Source: Rectinema subterraneum (GTDB taxonomy: Bacteria > Spirochaetota > Spirochaetia > Treponematales > Rectinemataceae). Taken from it: a DNA stretch of 64,000 nt. The notes beneath the pieces were generated by a model that saw nothing but the letters and a program-made list of their open reading frames with translations, had not been told where the DNA came from and made no database searches. The position numbers and the translations under genes were made by a program. Location: NCBI GenBank assembly GCA_009768935.1, contig WESA01000002.1, positions 109,278 to 173,277 on the forward strand. Reading direction: 5' to 3'. Below, piece by piece: positions 1 through 7,552 of this stretch. Numbering within the stretch: the stretch's first letter is position 1; every line of letters starts with the position of its first letter.

Positions 1-436
1 CAATAGGTATGTGCAGAGCTGAAACCTGCGAAAGATACGCGCTGGAGCTCCCGACGGGAATCAGCACAATCCCGTCAACAAGGCGTTCAGCAAGATGGCG
101 GATACGCTTGGCCTCTTCTTCTTCTGAATCCCTCGATGTGCTGACAACGAGAGAATATCCATGTAGGGTCAACTCCCGATTCATGCTTTCCGCAATAAAC
201 ATGAAAAAATCGCCCGCCAGGTCAGGGGCAAGTACGCCGATGGTATGGGTCCGGCTCGTTTTCAGGCTGCGAGCGACAACATTGAGCTTGTAGCCCAGCG
301 ACTCCATGGCTTCCAGCACAACCTGTTTTGTCTCGTATCGCACGCGCGGATCATTGTTCAGCACCCGCGAGACGGTTGCAGTCGACACATTCGCTCTCTG
401 CGCGACATTCCGGATCGTGACAGTCTCGCGCGCCAT
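1..436 (-). CDS. LacI-family transcriptional repressor (partial, C-terminus outside window)
   Basis: The frame reads leftward from the ATG at 436 and stays open to the window edge, giving the first 145 residues. The N-terminus is a classic LacI helix-turn-helix (TIRNVAQRANVSTATVSRVL, residues 7-26), then the hinge (SLGYKLNVVARSLKT) and the start of the periplasmic-binding-like effector domain (HTIGVLAPDLAGDFF). It is the last visible gene of the leftward sugar operon, and its ATG overlaps the TGA of the upstream permease by one base (TGATG), so translation is probably coupled. The operon promoter carries two TGTAAACGTTTACA-like sites, the kind bound by LacI proteins with this recognition helix, so it probably represses its own operon in response to the imported sugar. 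The family is certain; the effector is unknown. Confidence 0.93.
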   Translation of the reverse strand, partial: MARETVTIRNVAQRANVSTATVSRVLNNDPRVRYETKQVVLEAMESLGYKLNVVARSLKTSRTHTIGVLAPDLAGDFFMFIAESMNRELTLHGYSLVVSTSRDSEEEEAKRIRHLAERLVDGIVLIPVGSSSAYLSQVSALHIPI

Positions 437-1371
437 CACGCAACTCCTGCAATGGCCAGCACTGCGATAAAGGCAACCGACACAATAGTGGATAACGTCA
501 GGACACTGCTGACAAAATTCGCCTTGCCTTTATGATATACAGGAATGACAAAGGGAGGCGGCAATACAAAGAGCACAATAGCTGCCCGCGAATGCCATTC
601 CGAAAACCCCAGTGCCGGCACAATCAGGTATGCAAATACCAGCCCCAAACCAAGCCCCAGCACCGCGCGAAATGCCACAACGCGCAGAAGATCTCTGTCG
701 AACACAATCCCCGCACTCAACGAAGAACCAATAACCAGACACACGAGAGGCGTAGTAAGCCCTCCTACTGTATCGAACACCGCGCCGGCAAATCCGCTGC
801 GAACCGCAAGCATGTCCGCAAAACCTGGCATCAGGAGTGAAAGAACAATACCGCCCCCGATCGCCCACAGCACTTTGGATTTCGCAATATCTCTCCAGGG
901 AAAGATAGCATGCTGGCTCGCGCCCTTTTCTCCGCCCGATCGCATACTCATCTGTACCATGAGAACAGTGAATACATAGATCACCTGCCCCATATCGAGC
1001 GCTGCAAAAGCAGGCAGTCTTTCGGCTGTATGAAAGCCTGCAAACAGCGCATATCCGAGCATACCCGCTTCGAAGCCTTGGAATAAAAGCCGCGTCTCTG
1101 GTCTGGGCAAACGGGCGATCCCAGCGAGGAGCGCTCCGGCAAGCCCCATGATCGCGCACGAAGCGAAAACCCCAAGCGCCAGGATTACGTTCCTGCCATC
1201 AGGAGTAAGCCGCAAAAAGGCCCTCAGCAGCAAAAGAGGCAGCGTCAGGTTCGTTATAATTTTCTTAAGGCCATCGATCGCCCGTTCTCCGAGCCATCCT
1301 CGCTTTGCAAGCATATACCCCGCTGTCATGAGGATTGCAATCGAAAAGAGCGAACCACCAGCCTGTTCCAT
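436..1371 (-). CDS. AEC (auxin efflux carrier) family permease
   Basis: This 311-residue, very hydrophobic protein has about ten predicted membrane segments in two halves, as in the AEC/bile-acid-arsenite-riboflavin transporter fold. The N-terminal part (MTAGYMLAKRGWLGERAIDG then LKKIITNLTLPLLLL, about residues 15-48) is the usual AEC signature with a Pro in a membrane helix. Known AEC members move carboxylates such as malate or auxin-like acids. Here it sits between the mutarotase and the LacI gene in a sugar operon, so it may export an acid end product or import a related substrate; that role is inferred. A weak AAAGGA lies 12 bases before the ATG. The stop overlaps the LacI start by one base. 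Confidence 0.82.
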   Translation of the reverse strand: MEQAGGSLFSIAILMTAGYMLAKRGWLGERAIDGLKKIITNLTLPLLLLRAFLRLTPDGRNVILALGVFASCAIMGLAGALLAGIARLPRPETRLLFQGFEAGMLGYALFAGFHTAERLPAFAALDMGQVIYVFTVLMVQMSMRSGGEKGASQHAIFPWRDIAKSKVLWAIGGGIVLSLLMPGFADMLAVRSGFAGAVFDTVGGLTTPLVCLVIGSSLSAGIVFDRDLLRVVAFRAVLGLGLGLVFAYLIVPALGFSEWHSRAAIVLFVLPPPFVIPVYHKGKANFVSSVLTLSTIVSVAFIAVLAIAGVA

Positions 1372-1408
1372 ATCGGCTTATTGTCCTTTTTTTGTGCGCC
1401 GGAAAACG

Positions 1409-1846
1409 TCAGTCAGACACAGGCGGCACGCCTTTTTTGAGAATTATGTTGGCGTACTTTACCGTTTCGCCAGTCATGACAACAGCAAAGGCTTTCTTTG
1501 TCCTTTCATAGAATGCAAAACGCTCGAGGCGCGCAATGGGCGGCGTATCTGGCCAGTAGCGGTCGATTACTTCGCGATAGCGGCGCTCGACTTCCGAATC
1601 GAGTACATCACCCACAGAAGGCTGCATCATAATGACCGGGGCTTCCACATAGGAGTCAAGGTTGATGAGTCTCAAAATGCCATCGAGCAAGTCTGGAATG
1701 CGAATCCCGTCGGCCCGTATGACGCGCGCATTCAGCGCATCGCCACCAAAAAACGCATCAGCAAGGACTATCTCGTCGCCATGCCCCATACGATACAGCA
1801 CCGAGAGCAATTCTGCTGAAATACAAGGCTTAATACCGATTAACAT
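1409..1846 (-). CDS. FucU/RbsD-family sugar mutarotase
   Basis: This 145-residue cytoplasmic protein matches the FucU/RbsD family in length and motifs. The N-terminal segment (KPCISAELLSVLYRMGHGDE, residues 6-25) contains the conserved GHGDEI motif with the family's active-site His, and the tail keeps the YANIILKKGV segment (residues 130-139). Family members interconvert the alpha and beta anomers (and pyran/furan forms for ribose) of freshly imported sugars such as L-fucose or D-ribose. Its start lies 7 bases inside the preceding PfkB-type kinase gene, so the two are translationally coupled, which fits anomer conversion just before phosphorylation. The overall pattern is closer to FucU than to RbsD, but the substrate cannot be read from sequence. 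Confidence 0.88.
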   Translation of the reverse strand: MLIGIKPCISAELLSVLYRMGHGDEIVLADAFFGGDALNARVIRADGIRIPDLLDGILRLINLDSYVEAPVIMMQPSVGDVLDSEVERRYREVIDRYWPDTPPIARLERFAFYERTKKAFAVVMTGETVKYANIILKKGVPPVSD

Positions 1847-2832
1847 ATGCGCTCCTTTGCATTGAATTGCGGAACTATTCCGGGAGCAATAAGAACCGCT
1901 TCCGGATCGAATACTGCAAGCTCATGCAGCGTTGGCGGTTCAGCACCGCGCTTGGTGCAATCGAGTGCTGCAACCGATGTTGCAAGCCTGAGAGCTGCGC
2001 TAAGATTTTGTTCGCTCAGCGAAGCTAGATCTTTGCGATCTCGCACTTTCAGCCAGCCAAGAGCGGCGAGCAAACCCGCATGGAAGCTGTCGCCAGCACC
2101 AATAGTATCCACAACCGCTACTTTGGCTGCTGGCAATTCGATGCGCACATGTTTGGTCAAAGCGAGCGAGCCATGTTCGCCCCTCGTCAACGCCACAAGC
2201 TCCGGCCCCAATCCCAGCACTTTATTCGCCGCCTCATTGGCAGGACATTCGTACAGCCACTCGAGATCGGAATCGCTCGCTTTTACAATCGCGCTTCGCT
2301 GGCATATCCATTCAAAGCGCGCACGATATTCCGATTTTGAAGAAATAAGATTGGGTCTGACATTCGGATCGAAGCTTATAAGTTTCCGCTCGTGCTCCCG
2401 CTCGATCAATGCAAGAATCGTCGAGCACGAAGGCTCCTGTACGAGCGAGATTGAGCCGACAAGCAGAAAAACAGCGCTGTCCGGCAGCTTTGCGGGAATA
2501 TCCGATGGCAGAAAAAAGCGGTCGGCCGCATCTGCGGAATAAAACGCATATTTTGCATTGCCGGCTTGATCACGCTCGACAAAAGCAAGCGTTACCGCTT
2601 GATCGCTGCGCGCGAGCAGAGAGACATCCACGCCTGAATCCACCAGCTTGGAGACAATCGTATCGCCCAGAAAATCGCGGGATGTTTTTCCCAAAAACCA
2701 TGTCGGCGCACCAAGGCGCGCTGCTGCAATCGCACTGTTATACGGACAGCCGCCCGGGCACGCCTCGAACAGTTTCGAGCCATGTTCAGCCGGTACCATG
2801 TCGATCAAGCTTTCGCCGCATGCAACTATCAT
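1840..2832 (-). CDS. PfkB-family carbohydrate kinase (fructokinase/ribokinase-like)
   Basis: The protein has 330 residues from the start chosen here. The N-terminal PfkB region (VACGESLIDMVP; GGCPYNSAIAAARLG) binds sugar, and the C-terminal anion-hole motif DTIGAGDSFHAG carries the catalytic Asp. A start at 2832 is preferred over the ATG seven codons upstream because AGAAGGGAG lies just before it and family proteins begin near MIVACGES. It is the kinase of the leftward importer operon, following the binding-protein gene after a stem-loop and overlapping the mutarotase by 7 bases. It most likely phosphorylates the imported monosaccharide with ATP. Fructokinase is the closest general match; other ketoses or aldoses are possible. 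Confidence 0.9.
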   Translation of the reverse strand: MIVACGESLIDMVPAEHGSKLFEACPGGCPYNSAIAAARLGAPTWFLGKTSRDFLGDTIVSKLVDSGVDVSLLARSDQAVTLAFVERDQAGNAKYAFYSADAADRFFLPSDIPAKLPDSAVFLLVGSISLVQEPSCSTILALIEREHERKLISFDPNVRPNLISSKSEYRARFEWICQRSAIVKASDSDLEWLYECPANEAANKVLGLGPELVALTRGEHGSLALTKHVRIELPAAKVAVVDTIGAGDSFHAGLLAALGWLKVRDRKDLASLSEQNLSAALRLATSVAALDCTKRGAEPPTLHELAVFDPEAVLIAPGIVPQFNAKERIC

Positions 2833-2915
2833 CCTCGCTCCCTTCTGGCTCATCTATTCAGACGCGCCTATTAATAGCTCCTCATGCCTGCACGCAAGTA
2901 CACGCCATTCCGAAA

Positions 2916-2940
2916 GAGAGCGGGCAAAGCGCCCGCTCTC
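2916..2940 (-). terminator. Stem-loop after the binding-protein gene (attenuator or RNA-stability hairpin)
   Basis: Perfect 10-bp inverted repeat GAGAGCGGGC / GCCCGCTCTC around a 5-base loop, 26 bases past the stop of the binding-protein gene. On the minus strand only a short T run (TTTCGG) follows, so it is probably a partial terminator or a 3' stabilising hairpin rather than a full stop, since the kinase gene continues in the same direction. Confidence 0.6.
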
Positions 2941-2965
2941 ACTGATTTACCGCTCTTTTGCTGAA

Positions 2966-3904
2966 TTACTGGTAGAGTACCGCCTTGATCTTCGGGTCAT
3001 CGATATTGGTCTTGTCATACCAATAGAAGCCGGTATCGATGAATTTCGGGAATTTCTCGCCCTTGAGAGCTTTGACTGCATATTCGACGGTCTTGTAACC
3101 GATGCCGACCGGGTTCTGGGTGATGGCACCTGCCATCTCGCCTGAGCGGATTGCCGCAATCTGCTGGGCGCCCGAATCGTATCCGATGACGACGATCTTG
3201 CCGATCTTGCCCATTTCCTTCACACCATTGAGCACGCCGATGGCAGAGCCTTCGTTCGCCCCAAAGAATCCTTTGAGGTTCGGGTGCGCCTGGATGATAG
3301 CCTTGGCAAGGTCGGTCGACTTGAGGTGGTCGCCGGCGCCATACTGCACGCTGACTATGGTGATCTTGGGATATTTCGATTTGATGCGGTTCACAAAGCC
3401 ATCCCTGCGGTCGATGCCGGTGCGGCTTGTCTGATCGTGCACAATGACTGCTACTTCACCGGCGCCGCCGATGAGTTCAGCCATTTTGTCTGCTGCATAC
3501 GCTGCTGCGGCAACGTTGTCTGTCGCGCAGGTAGTGAGCGGAATATCGCTGTCGACGCCTGAGTCGAATGCGATAACAGGAATACTCGCTGCCTTGGCTT
3601 GCTGCAGATATGGTATCGCTGCCTTGCTGTCCAGAGCCGCAAAACCTAGGGCATTCGGTTTTTTGGCGAGCGCTGCGGCGAGCATATCGATCTGCTTATC
3701 GACCATCGCCTCGGATTCGGGGCCTTCAAATGTGATATTCACATTGAAGTCTTTTGCGGCCTTAAGAGCTCCCTCTTTGACCGCCTGCCAGAACTGGTGC
3801 TGGAATCCTTTCGAGATGAGAGGAATGTAGTAGGTCTGGGCAGCAAGCGAAGCAGCCGCGACCAGCATCAGTGCAAGTGCGAGAATAACCGTGCGTTTCT
3901 TCAT
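2966..3904 (-). CDS. Sugar ABC transporter periplasmic substrate-binding protein (RbsB-type)
   Basis: This is a 312-residue exported protein starting at MKKRTVILALALML with a typical signal peptide (charged N-terminus, hydrophobic core, probable cleavage after SLA at about residue 20). No lipobox Cys is visible. The mature part is a type I periplasmic binding fold: YYIPLISKGFQHQFWQAVKE at the N-terminus, VIAFDSGVDSDIPL and FGANEGSAIGVLNGVKEMG further on, typical of ribose/galactose-class proteins. The start at 3904 follows a strong AAGGAGGAG site; a longer upstream reading has no signal peptide at its front and is rejected. It captures the sugar for the RbsC/RbsA-type membrane complex encoded just upstream. 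Hairpins on both sides of the gene may raise its mRNA level relative to the membrane genes. The ligand is unknown. Confidence 0.94.
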   Translation of the reverse strand: MKKRTVILALALMLVAAASLAAQTYYIPLISKGFQHQFWQAVKEGALKAAKDFNVNITFEGPESEAMVDKQIDMLAAALAKKPNALGFAALDSKAAIPYLQQAKAASIPVIAFDSGVDSDIPLTTCATDNVAAAAYAADKMAELIGGAGEVAVIVHDQTSRTGIDRRDGFVNRIKSKYPKITIVSVQYGAGDHLKSTDLAKAIIQAHPNLKGFFGANEGSAIGVLNGVKEMGKIGKIVVIGYDSGAQQIAAIRSGEMAGAITQNPVGIGYKTVEYAVKALKGEKFPKFIDTGFYWYDKTNIDDPKIKAVLYQ

Positions 3905-3927
3905 GGCGTTTCTCCTCCTTATACTTT

Positions 3928-3947
3928 CCGCTTCCGTACGGAAGCGG
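3928..3947 (-). other. Perfect palindrome/hairpin between permease and binding-protein genes
   Basis: CCGCTTCC-GTAC-GGAAGCGG is an 8-bp stem with a tetraloop 24 bases upstream of the binding-protein start and just before its ribosome binding site. It has no T tract. A 5' stabilising hairpin or processing site is the simplest reading; a regulator operator is possible because the DNA is fully palindromic. Confidence 0.5.
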
Positions 3948-4001
3948 GATTTCCCGTATGTATTGCGCATGCCCCGTGAAGGAGCTACACGCGCATAGCA
4001 A

Positions 4002-5015
4002 TTACCGCCGCTTGCGGAGCATATCCACGTACACCGCAAAGATGATGATGATGCCCGTTGTCACTATCTGCCATTCCTGCGGTACCGACAGAATTCTAAG
4101 GCCATTCGTCAACGTGCTCATAATGAATGCACCGATGATTGTGCCAAGAATGGTGCCTTCGCCGCCTGACAGCGATGTGCCGCCGATAACCGCCGCTGCG
4201 ATTGCGTCAAGCTCATAGCCCTGCCCCAGCGCCGGCTGGGCTGAATTGAGCCGCGACGCAATCAGAATGCCGGCGATACCGCATATCAAGCCATTCACCG
4301 CATAGACCGCGATTTTCCAGCGATCGGTATTGATACCGGATAGGCGCACCGCTTCCTCATTCGAACCGATTGCAAAAGTATAGCGGCCGAAAATAGTGCT
4401 GTTGAGAACGAAGCTGGCAAGGATTGCAAGCCCAAAGAGGATTATGACCGCATTGGGAATCTGGAAATCCTTCATGAACGGAAAGAGCGAGCCCATCGAT
4501 ATTTTTGCAAAGGATGGAGCATTGGTGAAATAAATCGGTTTCGATTTCGCAATGATGAGGGAAAGCCCCTTGGTGAGCATGCTCATGCCGAGCGTTGCAA
4601 TAAAAGGCGGCAATTTGAATTTCGCTATCATGACGCCGGAAGCCAGCCCGCAGATTGTTCCGACAAACAGTGCCATGAGAACGCCCAATATAACGGGCAG
4701 ATTCCACACAGCTACCGTCTGTGCGGCCATCACAGCGGTAAATGTCATCATGGTGCCGACTGACAGATCGATGCCGCCCGTGATGATGACGAAGGTTACG
4801 CCAATGGCCAGCACGCCGTTGACCGCTGTTGCCAGCATGATCGCAATAAGGTTATACGGCTGGAAAAAGTTCGGAGAGAGCAAGGAAAATGCGATAATGA
4901 GAAGCACGAGGCTCGAAAAGGCCAGGATTTTCTGACGCGCTGCAGCGCCCTTGGTTCCTGCCGTGATTTTTGCAATTGAAGCAATAGCAGGAGTGCCGTT
5001 CGATTTGTCCGCCAT
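4002..5015 (-). CDS. Sugar ABC transporter permease (RbsC/MglC-type)
   Basis: This 337-residue inner-membrane protein has about eight to ten predicted helices. It keeps the branched-chain/monosaccharide permease motifs: GVLAIGVTFVIITGGIDLSV (about residues 87-106) and the C-terminal cytoplasmic loop DAIAAAVIGGTSLSGGEGT that contacts the ATPase. A ribosome site (AAGGAA) precedes the ATG. It lies 31 bases after the ATPase gene and about 97 bases before the binding-protein gene, the usual RbsA-RbsC-RbsB order. It forms the pore of the importer whose substrate is presumably the sugar handled by the downstream mutarotase and kinase. The assignment as a monosaccharide permease is firm; the substrate is not. 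Confidence 0.94.
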   Translation of the reverse strand: MADKSNGTPAIASIAKITAGTKGAAARQKILAFSSLVLLIIAFSLLSPNFFQPYNLIAIMLATAVNGVLAIGVTFVIITGGIDLSVGTMMTFTAVMAAQTVAVWNLPVILGVLMALFVGTICGLASGVMIAKFKLPPFIATLGMSMLTKGLSLIIAKSKPIYFTNAPSFAKISMGSLFPFMKDFQIPNAVIILFGLAILASFVLNSTIFGRYTFAIGSNEEAVRLSGINTDRWKIAVYAVNGLICGIAGILIASRLNSAQPALGQGYELDAIAAAVIGGTSLSGGEGTILGTIIGAFIMSTLTNGLRILSVPQEWQIVTTGIIIIFAVYVDMLRKRR

Positions 5016-5046
5016 GGTTGTTCCTTCCCTTCAACTCAAACTGGAA

Positions 5047-6564
5047 TTATGCAGTCTTTACCATTGTTTCTCGCTGCGTTGCGAGTTTCATTATCTCTTC
5101 TTCCGTAGCGCGTGCGCCATCGAGCTCGCCTGTAATGCGGCCTTCGCACATGACAATAATCCTGTCGCTCATCCGCAAAATTTCAGGCAACTCGGATGAA
5201 ATCATGACCACCGCCTTGCCCAGCGAAGCAAGCTTGTTGAGCAGCAAATATATTTCCTGCTTCGCTCCGACATCGATTCCGCGCGTAGGTTCGTCAAAAA
5301 ACAGCACATCGCAGTTTTTGACAAGCCATTTTGCGACAACAACTTTCTGCTGGTTGCCGCCTGACAGAAATTTGACCTTCTGCATCAAGCTCGGCGTTTT
5401 GATCGAGAGTGTTTCCACCTGTTTTTCCGCTGCCGCCTGCATCTTCTTCGGCCTTAACACCCCCATCGCATTCATAAAGGTAGGCAAATCAGTCATGCAG
5501 ATATTGTCGAGCACGTCCATTCCAACAGCGAGTCCATAGCGTTTTCTGTCCTCAGAAAGATAGCCGATTCCATGGCGCACCGCATCGCGCGGATGGCGGA
5601 TTACCACCTTCTTTCCTTTGACTATGATCTCTCCTGAATCAATAGGATCAGCACCGAATACTGCCCGCGCAGTTTCTGTGCGCCCTGCGCCCATAAGCCC
5701 CGCAAAACCGAGAATTTCGCCTTTCCGGACATTGAAACTTACATTTCGCACCAAGCGCCCGCGATTCAGGTTGCGTACCTCAAGAACAACCTCGCCAAGC
5801 TTGCCTTCGGGGATGCGCCGCGCAGTCTCGTCGATTTTTCTGCCAACCATCAAAGGAATGATCTGATCGAGATTTGTCTCCGAAGCACGGAAGGTGCCCA
5901 TGTACTGGCCGTCTCGCAGCACAGTAATCCGGTCCGAGATGCGGAACAGCTCATCCATCCTATGAGAAATGTAAATGATGCCAACACCCTGGGAACGCAA
6001 ATGCCGAATGATATCAAACAGCTCTTCCACTTCTGTCTCGTTGAGCGCCGCGGTGGGCTCGTCCATGATGAGCACACGCGCATTGAATGACAGCGCTTTT
6101 ACAATTTCAACCATCTGCTGCTTGGCGATTGTGAGCTCTCCTACCTTTACTCGGGGATCGAAATCCATGCGGAGCGTCTCAAAAAGCTTTCTGGCTTGCG
6201 CATTCAGTGCTTTTTCGTCGAGCACAAAGCCGCCGGGCTTGCGAGGCTCTCGCCCGATATAGATATTCTGCGCGGCAGTGAGATGGTTCATGAGGTTGAG
6301 TTCTTGGTGGATGATGGAAATGCCGAGTTTTTGCGCTGCGCGCGGATTATGGATCTCAGCAGGCTTGCCGTTGATGAGAATTTCACCTGTATCGCGCTGG
6401 TAGACTCCTGAGAGAATCTTCATAAGCGTCGATTTTCCGGCGCCGTTTTCTCCCACAAGCGTATGCACTTCACCAGGGTAGAGGTCGAATTGCACATCCT
6501 TCAGCGCTTGCACGCCAGGGAAGGCCTTGCTCAGGTTCCTGACGACGATAATAGGTTCCGCCAC
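5047..6564 (-). CDS. Sugar ABC transporter ATP-binding protein, two ATPase domains (RbsA/MglA-type)
   Basis: This 505-residue protein has two tandem ABC domains. Domain 1 has Walker A GENGAGKS and Walker [11 protein letters not shown]; its signature is the reduced LTIAKQQ seen in this family. Domain 2 has the degenerate Walker [10 protein letters not shown] but an intact signature LSGGNQQK and Walker [12 protein letters not shown]. This asymmetry is normal for RbsA/MglA. The start is placed at a GTG at 6564 with GAGGCGAG upstream, because reading further would run through the operators and promoter. It is the first gene of the leftward operon and energises sugar uptake through the RbsC-type permease. 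Probably repressed by the LacI protein encoded at the operon's end. Confidence 0.93.
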   Translation of the reverse strand: MAEPIIVVRNLSKAFPGVQALKDVQFDLYPGEVHTLVGENGAGKSTLMKILSGVYQRDTGEILINGKPAEIHNPRAAQKLGISIIHQELNLMNHLTAAQNIYIGREPRKPGGFVLDEKALNAQARKLFETLRMDFDPRVKVGELTIAKQQMVEIVKALSFNARVLIMDEPTAALNETEVEELFDIIRHLRSQGVGIIYISHRMDELFRISDRITVLRDGQYMGTFRASETNLDQIIPLMVGRKIDETARRIPEGKLGEVVLEVRNLNRGRLVRNVSFNVRKGEILGFAGLMGAGRTETARAVFGADPIDSGEIIVKGKKVVIRHPRDAVRHGIGYLSEDRKRYGLAVGMDVLDNICMTDLPTFMNAMGVLRPKKMQAAAEKQVETLSIKTPSLMQKVKFLSGGNQQKVVVAKWLVKNCDVLFFDEPTRGIDVGAKQEIYLLLNKLASLGKAVVMISSELPEILRMSDRIIVMCEGRITGELDGARATEEEIMKLATQRETMVKTA

Positions 6565-6583
6565 TGCTCTCGCCTCGCTTTCA

Positions 6584-6597
6584 TGTATACGTTTACA
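6584..6597. promoter_or_regulatory. LacI-type operator O1 (downstream of importer promoter)
   Basis: TGTATACGTTTACA differs at one position from the palindrome TGTAAACGTTTACA typical of LacI-family regulators. It lies a few bases downstream of the predicted transcription start (about 6603), where a bound repressor would block elongation or open-complex formation. Likely bound by the LacI protein at 1-436. Confidence 0.75.
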
Positions 6598-6609
6598 TTC
6601 GACTGATAT

Positions 6610-6638
6610 ATTTTCAATGCAGTTCCGGATTCTGTCAA
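6610..6638 (-). promoter_or_regulatory. Promoter of the leftward sugar-import operon
   Basis: On the minus strand a consensus -35 TTGACA (6633-6638) is followed after 17 bases by GAAAAT (6610-6615). Predicted start near 6603, about 40 bases before the GTG of the ATPase gene. Operators lie on both sides. Confidence 0.7.
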
Positions 6639-6647
6639 TAGCAAAAA

Positions 6648-6661
6648 TGCAAACGATTACA
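6648..6661. promoter_or_regulatory. LacI-type operator O2 (upstream of importer promoter)
   Basis: TGCAAACGATTACA has two mismatches to TGTAAACGTTTACA. It lies just upstream of the -35 box, 64 bp centre to centre from O1, close to six helical turns, so one tetramer or two dimers on the same DNA face could bridge them. Confidence 0.65.
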
Positions 6662-6682
6662 TGAATTTTAAAAGAACATATC

Positions 6683-6711
6683 TTGCATAATCGTATGCAC
6701 AATGGTATATT
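6683..6711 (+). promoter_or_regulatory. Promoter of the deoR-dehydrogenase operon
   Basis: TTGCAT (6683-6688), 17-base spacer, TATATT (6706-6711). It fires rightward into the DeoR gene, back to back with the importer promoter. Operator O2 lies about 22 bases upstream of its -35, so both directions could respond to the LacI protein. Confidence 0.7.
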
Positions 6712-6780
6712 GTTAAAAAGCATTCCGAAGCTGTTTCGAAGGAGATTAGAAAGCTTCAGAAAAGCTTTTCGGAGGGGGCC

Positions 6781-7536
6781 ATGCTGTACGATCTCAGTGA
6801 TCGCGAAAGAGCTATCCTAGAGCTGCTTGCAGATCGCAGTTACCTTTCAGTATCCGAGTTTTCCAGCATTCTCGGCGTATCGGAAGTCACAATACGGGGA
6901 GACCTCTCCGCTCTTGAAGAGAAAGGATATCTCCTGCGCTCACGTGGAGGAGCTATCCCTGCCATACACCGCAATATAATCGAACGCCAGAAGCTGCACG
7001 TTGCAGAAAAGCAGAAAATCGCGAGGAAAGCAGCCGAGCTCGTTCATGACGGCGACAGAATCATGATCGAGGCAGGGACTACGACAGCGCTCATCACCCG
7101 GTACCTCGTGGGGAAACAGGATGTGCAGATTGTGACGAATTCGATGCTTGCCTTTTCGTATGCGCGGGTAAATCCCCAGATCAATCTCATCCTTACCGGC
7201 GGATCCTTCCGGCGCGAAACGGAATCCCTTGTGGGACCTGTCGCAGTGCAAAGCCTTGGCAGTTTCAATGCTCGACTCGCATTCGTAGGCACGGACGGAT
7301 TTTCCCTCGCAAGAGGCATGACAACACAGCTCACAGAAGGCGCTGAAATTGTGCGCGCGATGAGCAAGCGGGCGGAAATCACGTGGCTTATCGCTGATTC
7401 ATCGAAATTCGACAAAATAGGATTTGTGAGCGTGCTGCCGCTTCAGGCAGTACATGGAATCATCACTGATGCAGGCTTGTCACAAGAAGCGGTGCAGGCG
7501 CTCCAGGCCGAAGGTCTCGAAATCCTGCTCGCATAA
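6781..7536 (+). CDS. DeoR/GlpR-family transcriptional regulator
   Basis: This 251-residue protein has an N-terminal winged helix ([20 protein letters not shown], then [20 protein letters not shown]) that matches the DeoR signature. The rest is the DeoRC sugar-phosphate-binding domain related to ribose-5-phosphate isomerase ([47 protein letters not shown]). A strong site (CGGAGGGGG) precedes the ATG. DeoR-type regulators usually repress sugar or polyol genes until a phosphorylated intermediate binds. It is the first gene of the long rightward operon, 16 bases before the E2 gene, so it probably controls the dehydrogenase complex and the polyol genes downstream. The inducer is unknown. Confidence 0.93.
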   Translation: MLYDLSDRERAILELLADRSYLSVSEFSSILGVSEVTIRGDLSALEEKGYLLRSRGGAIPAIHRNIIERQKLHVAEKQKIARKAAELVHDGDRIMIEAGTTTALITRYLVGKQDVQIVTNSMLAFSYARVNPQINLILTGGSFRRETESLVGPVAVQSLGSFNARLAFVGTDGFSLARGMTTQLTEGAEIVRAMSKRAEITWLIADSSKFDKIGFVSVLPLQAVHGIITDAGLSQEAVQALQAEGLEILLA

Positions 7537-7552
7537 ATTAAAGGAAGGAAAA

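Noticed and set aside
1140..1175. Open frames on the plus strand across the AEC gene
   Set aside because: These are shadow frames: Pro/Ser/Arg-rich, without ribosome sites, opposite a clear membrane protein.
5047..6723. Longer ATPase start 53 codons upstream
   Set aside because: It would run through the operators and the -35/-10 of its own promoter, and the extra residues do not resemble RbsA.
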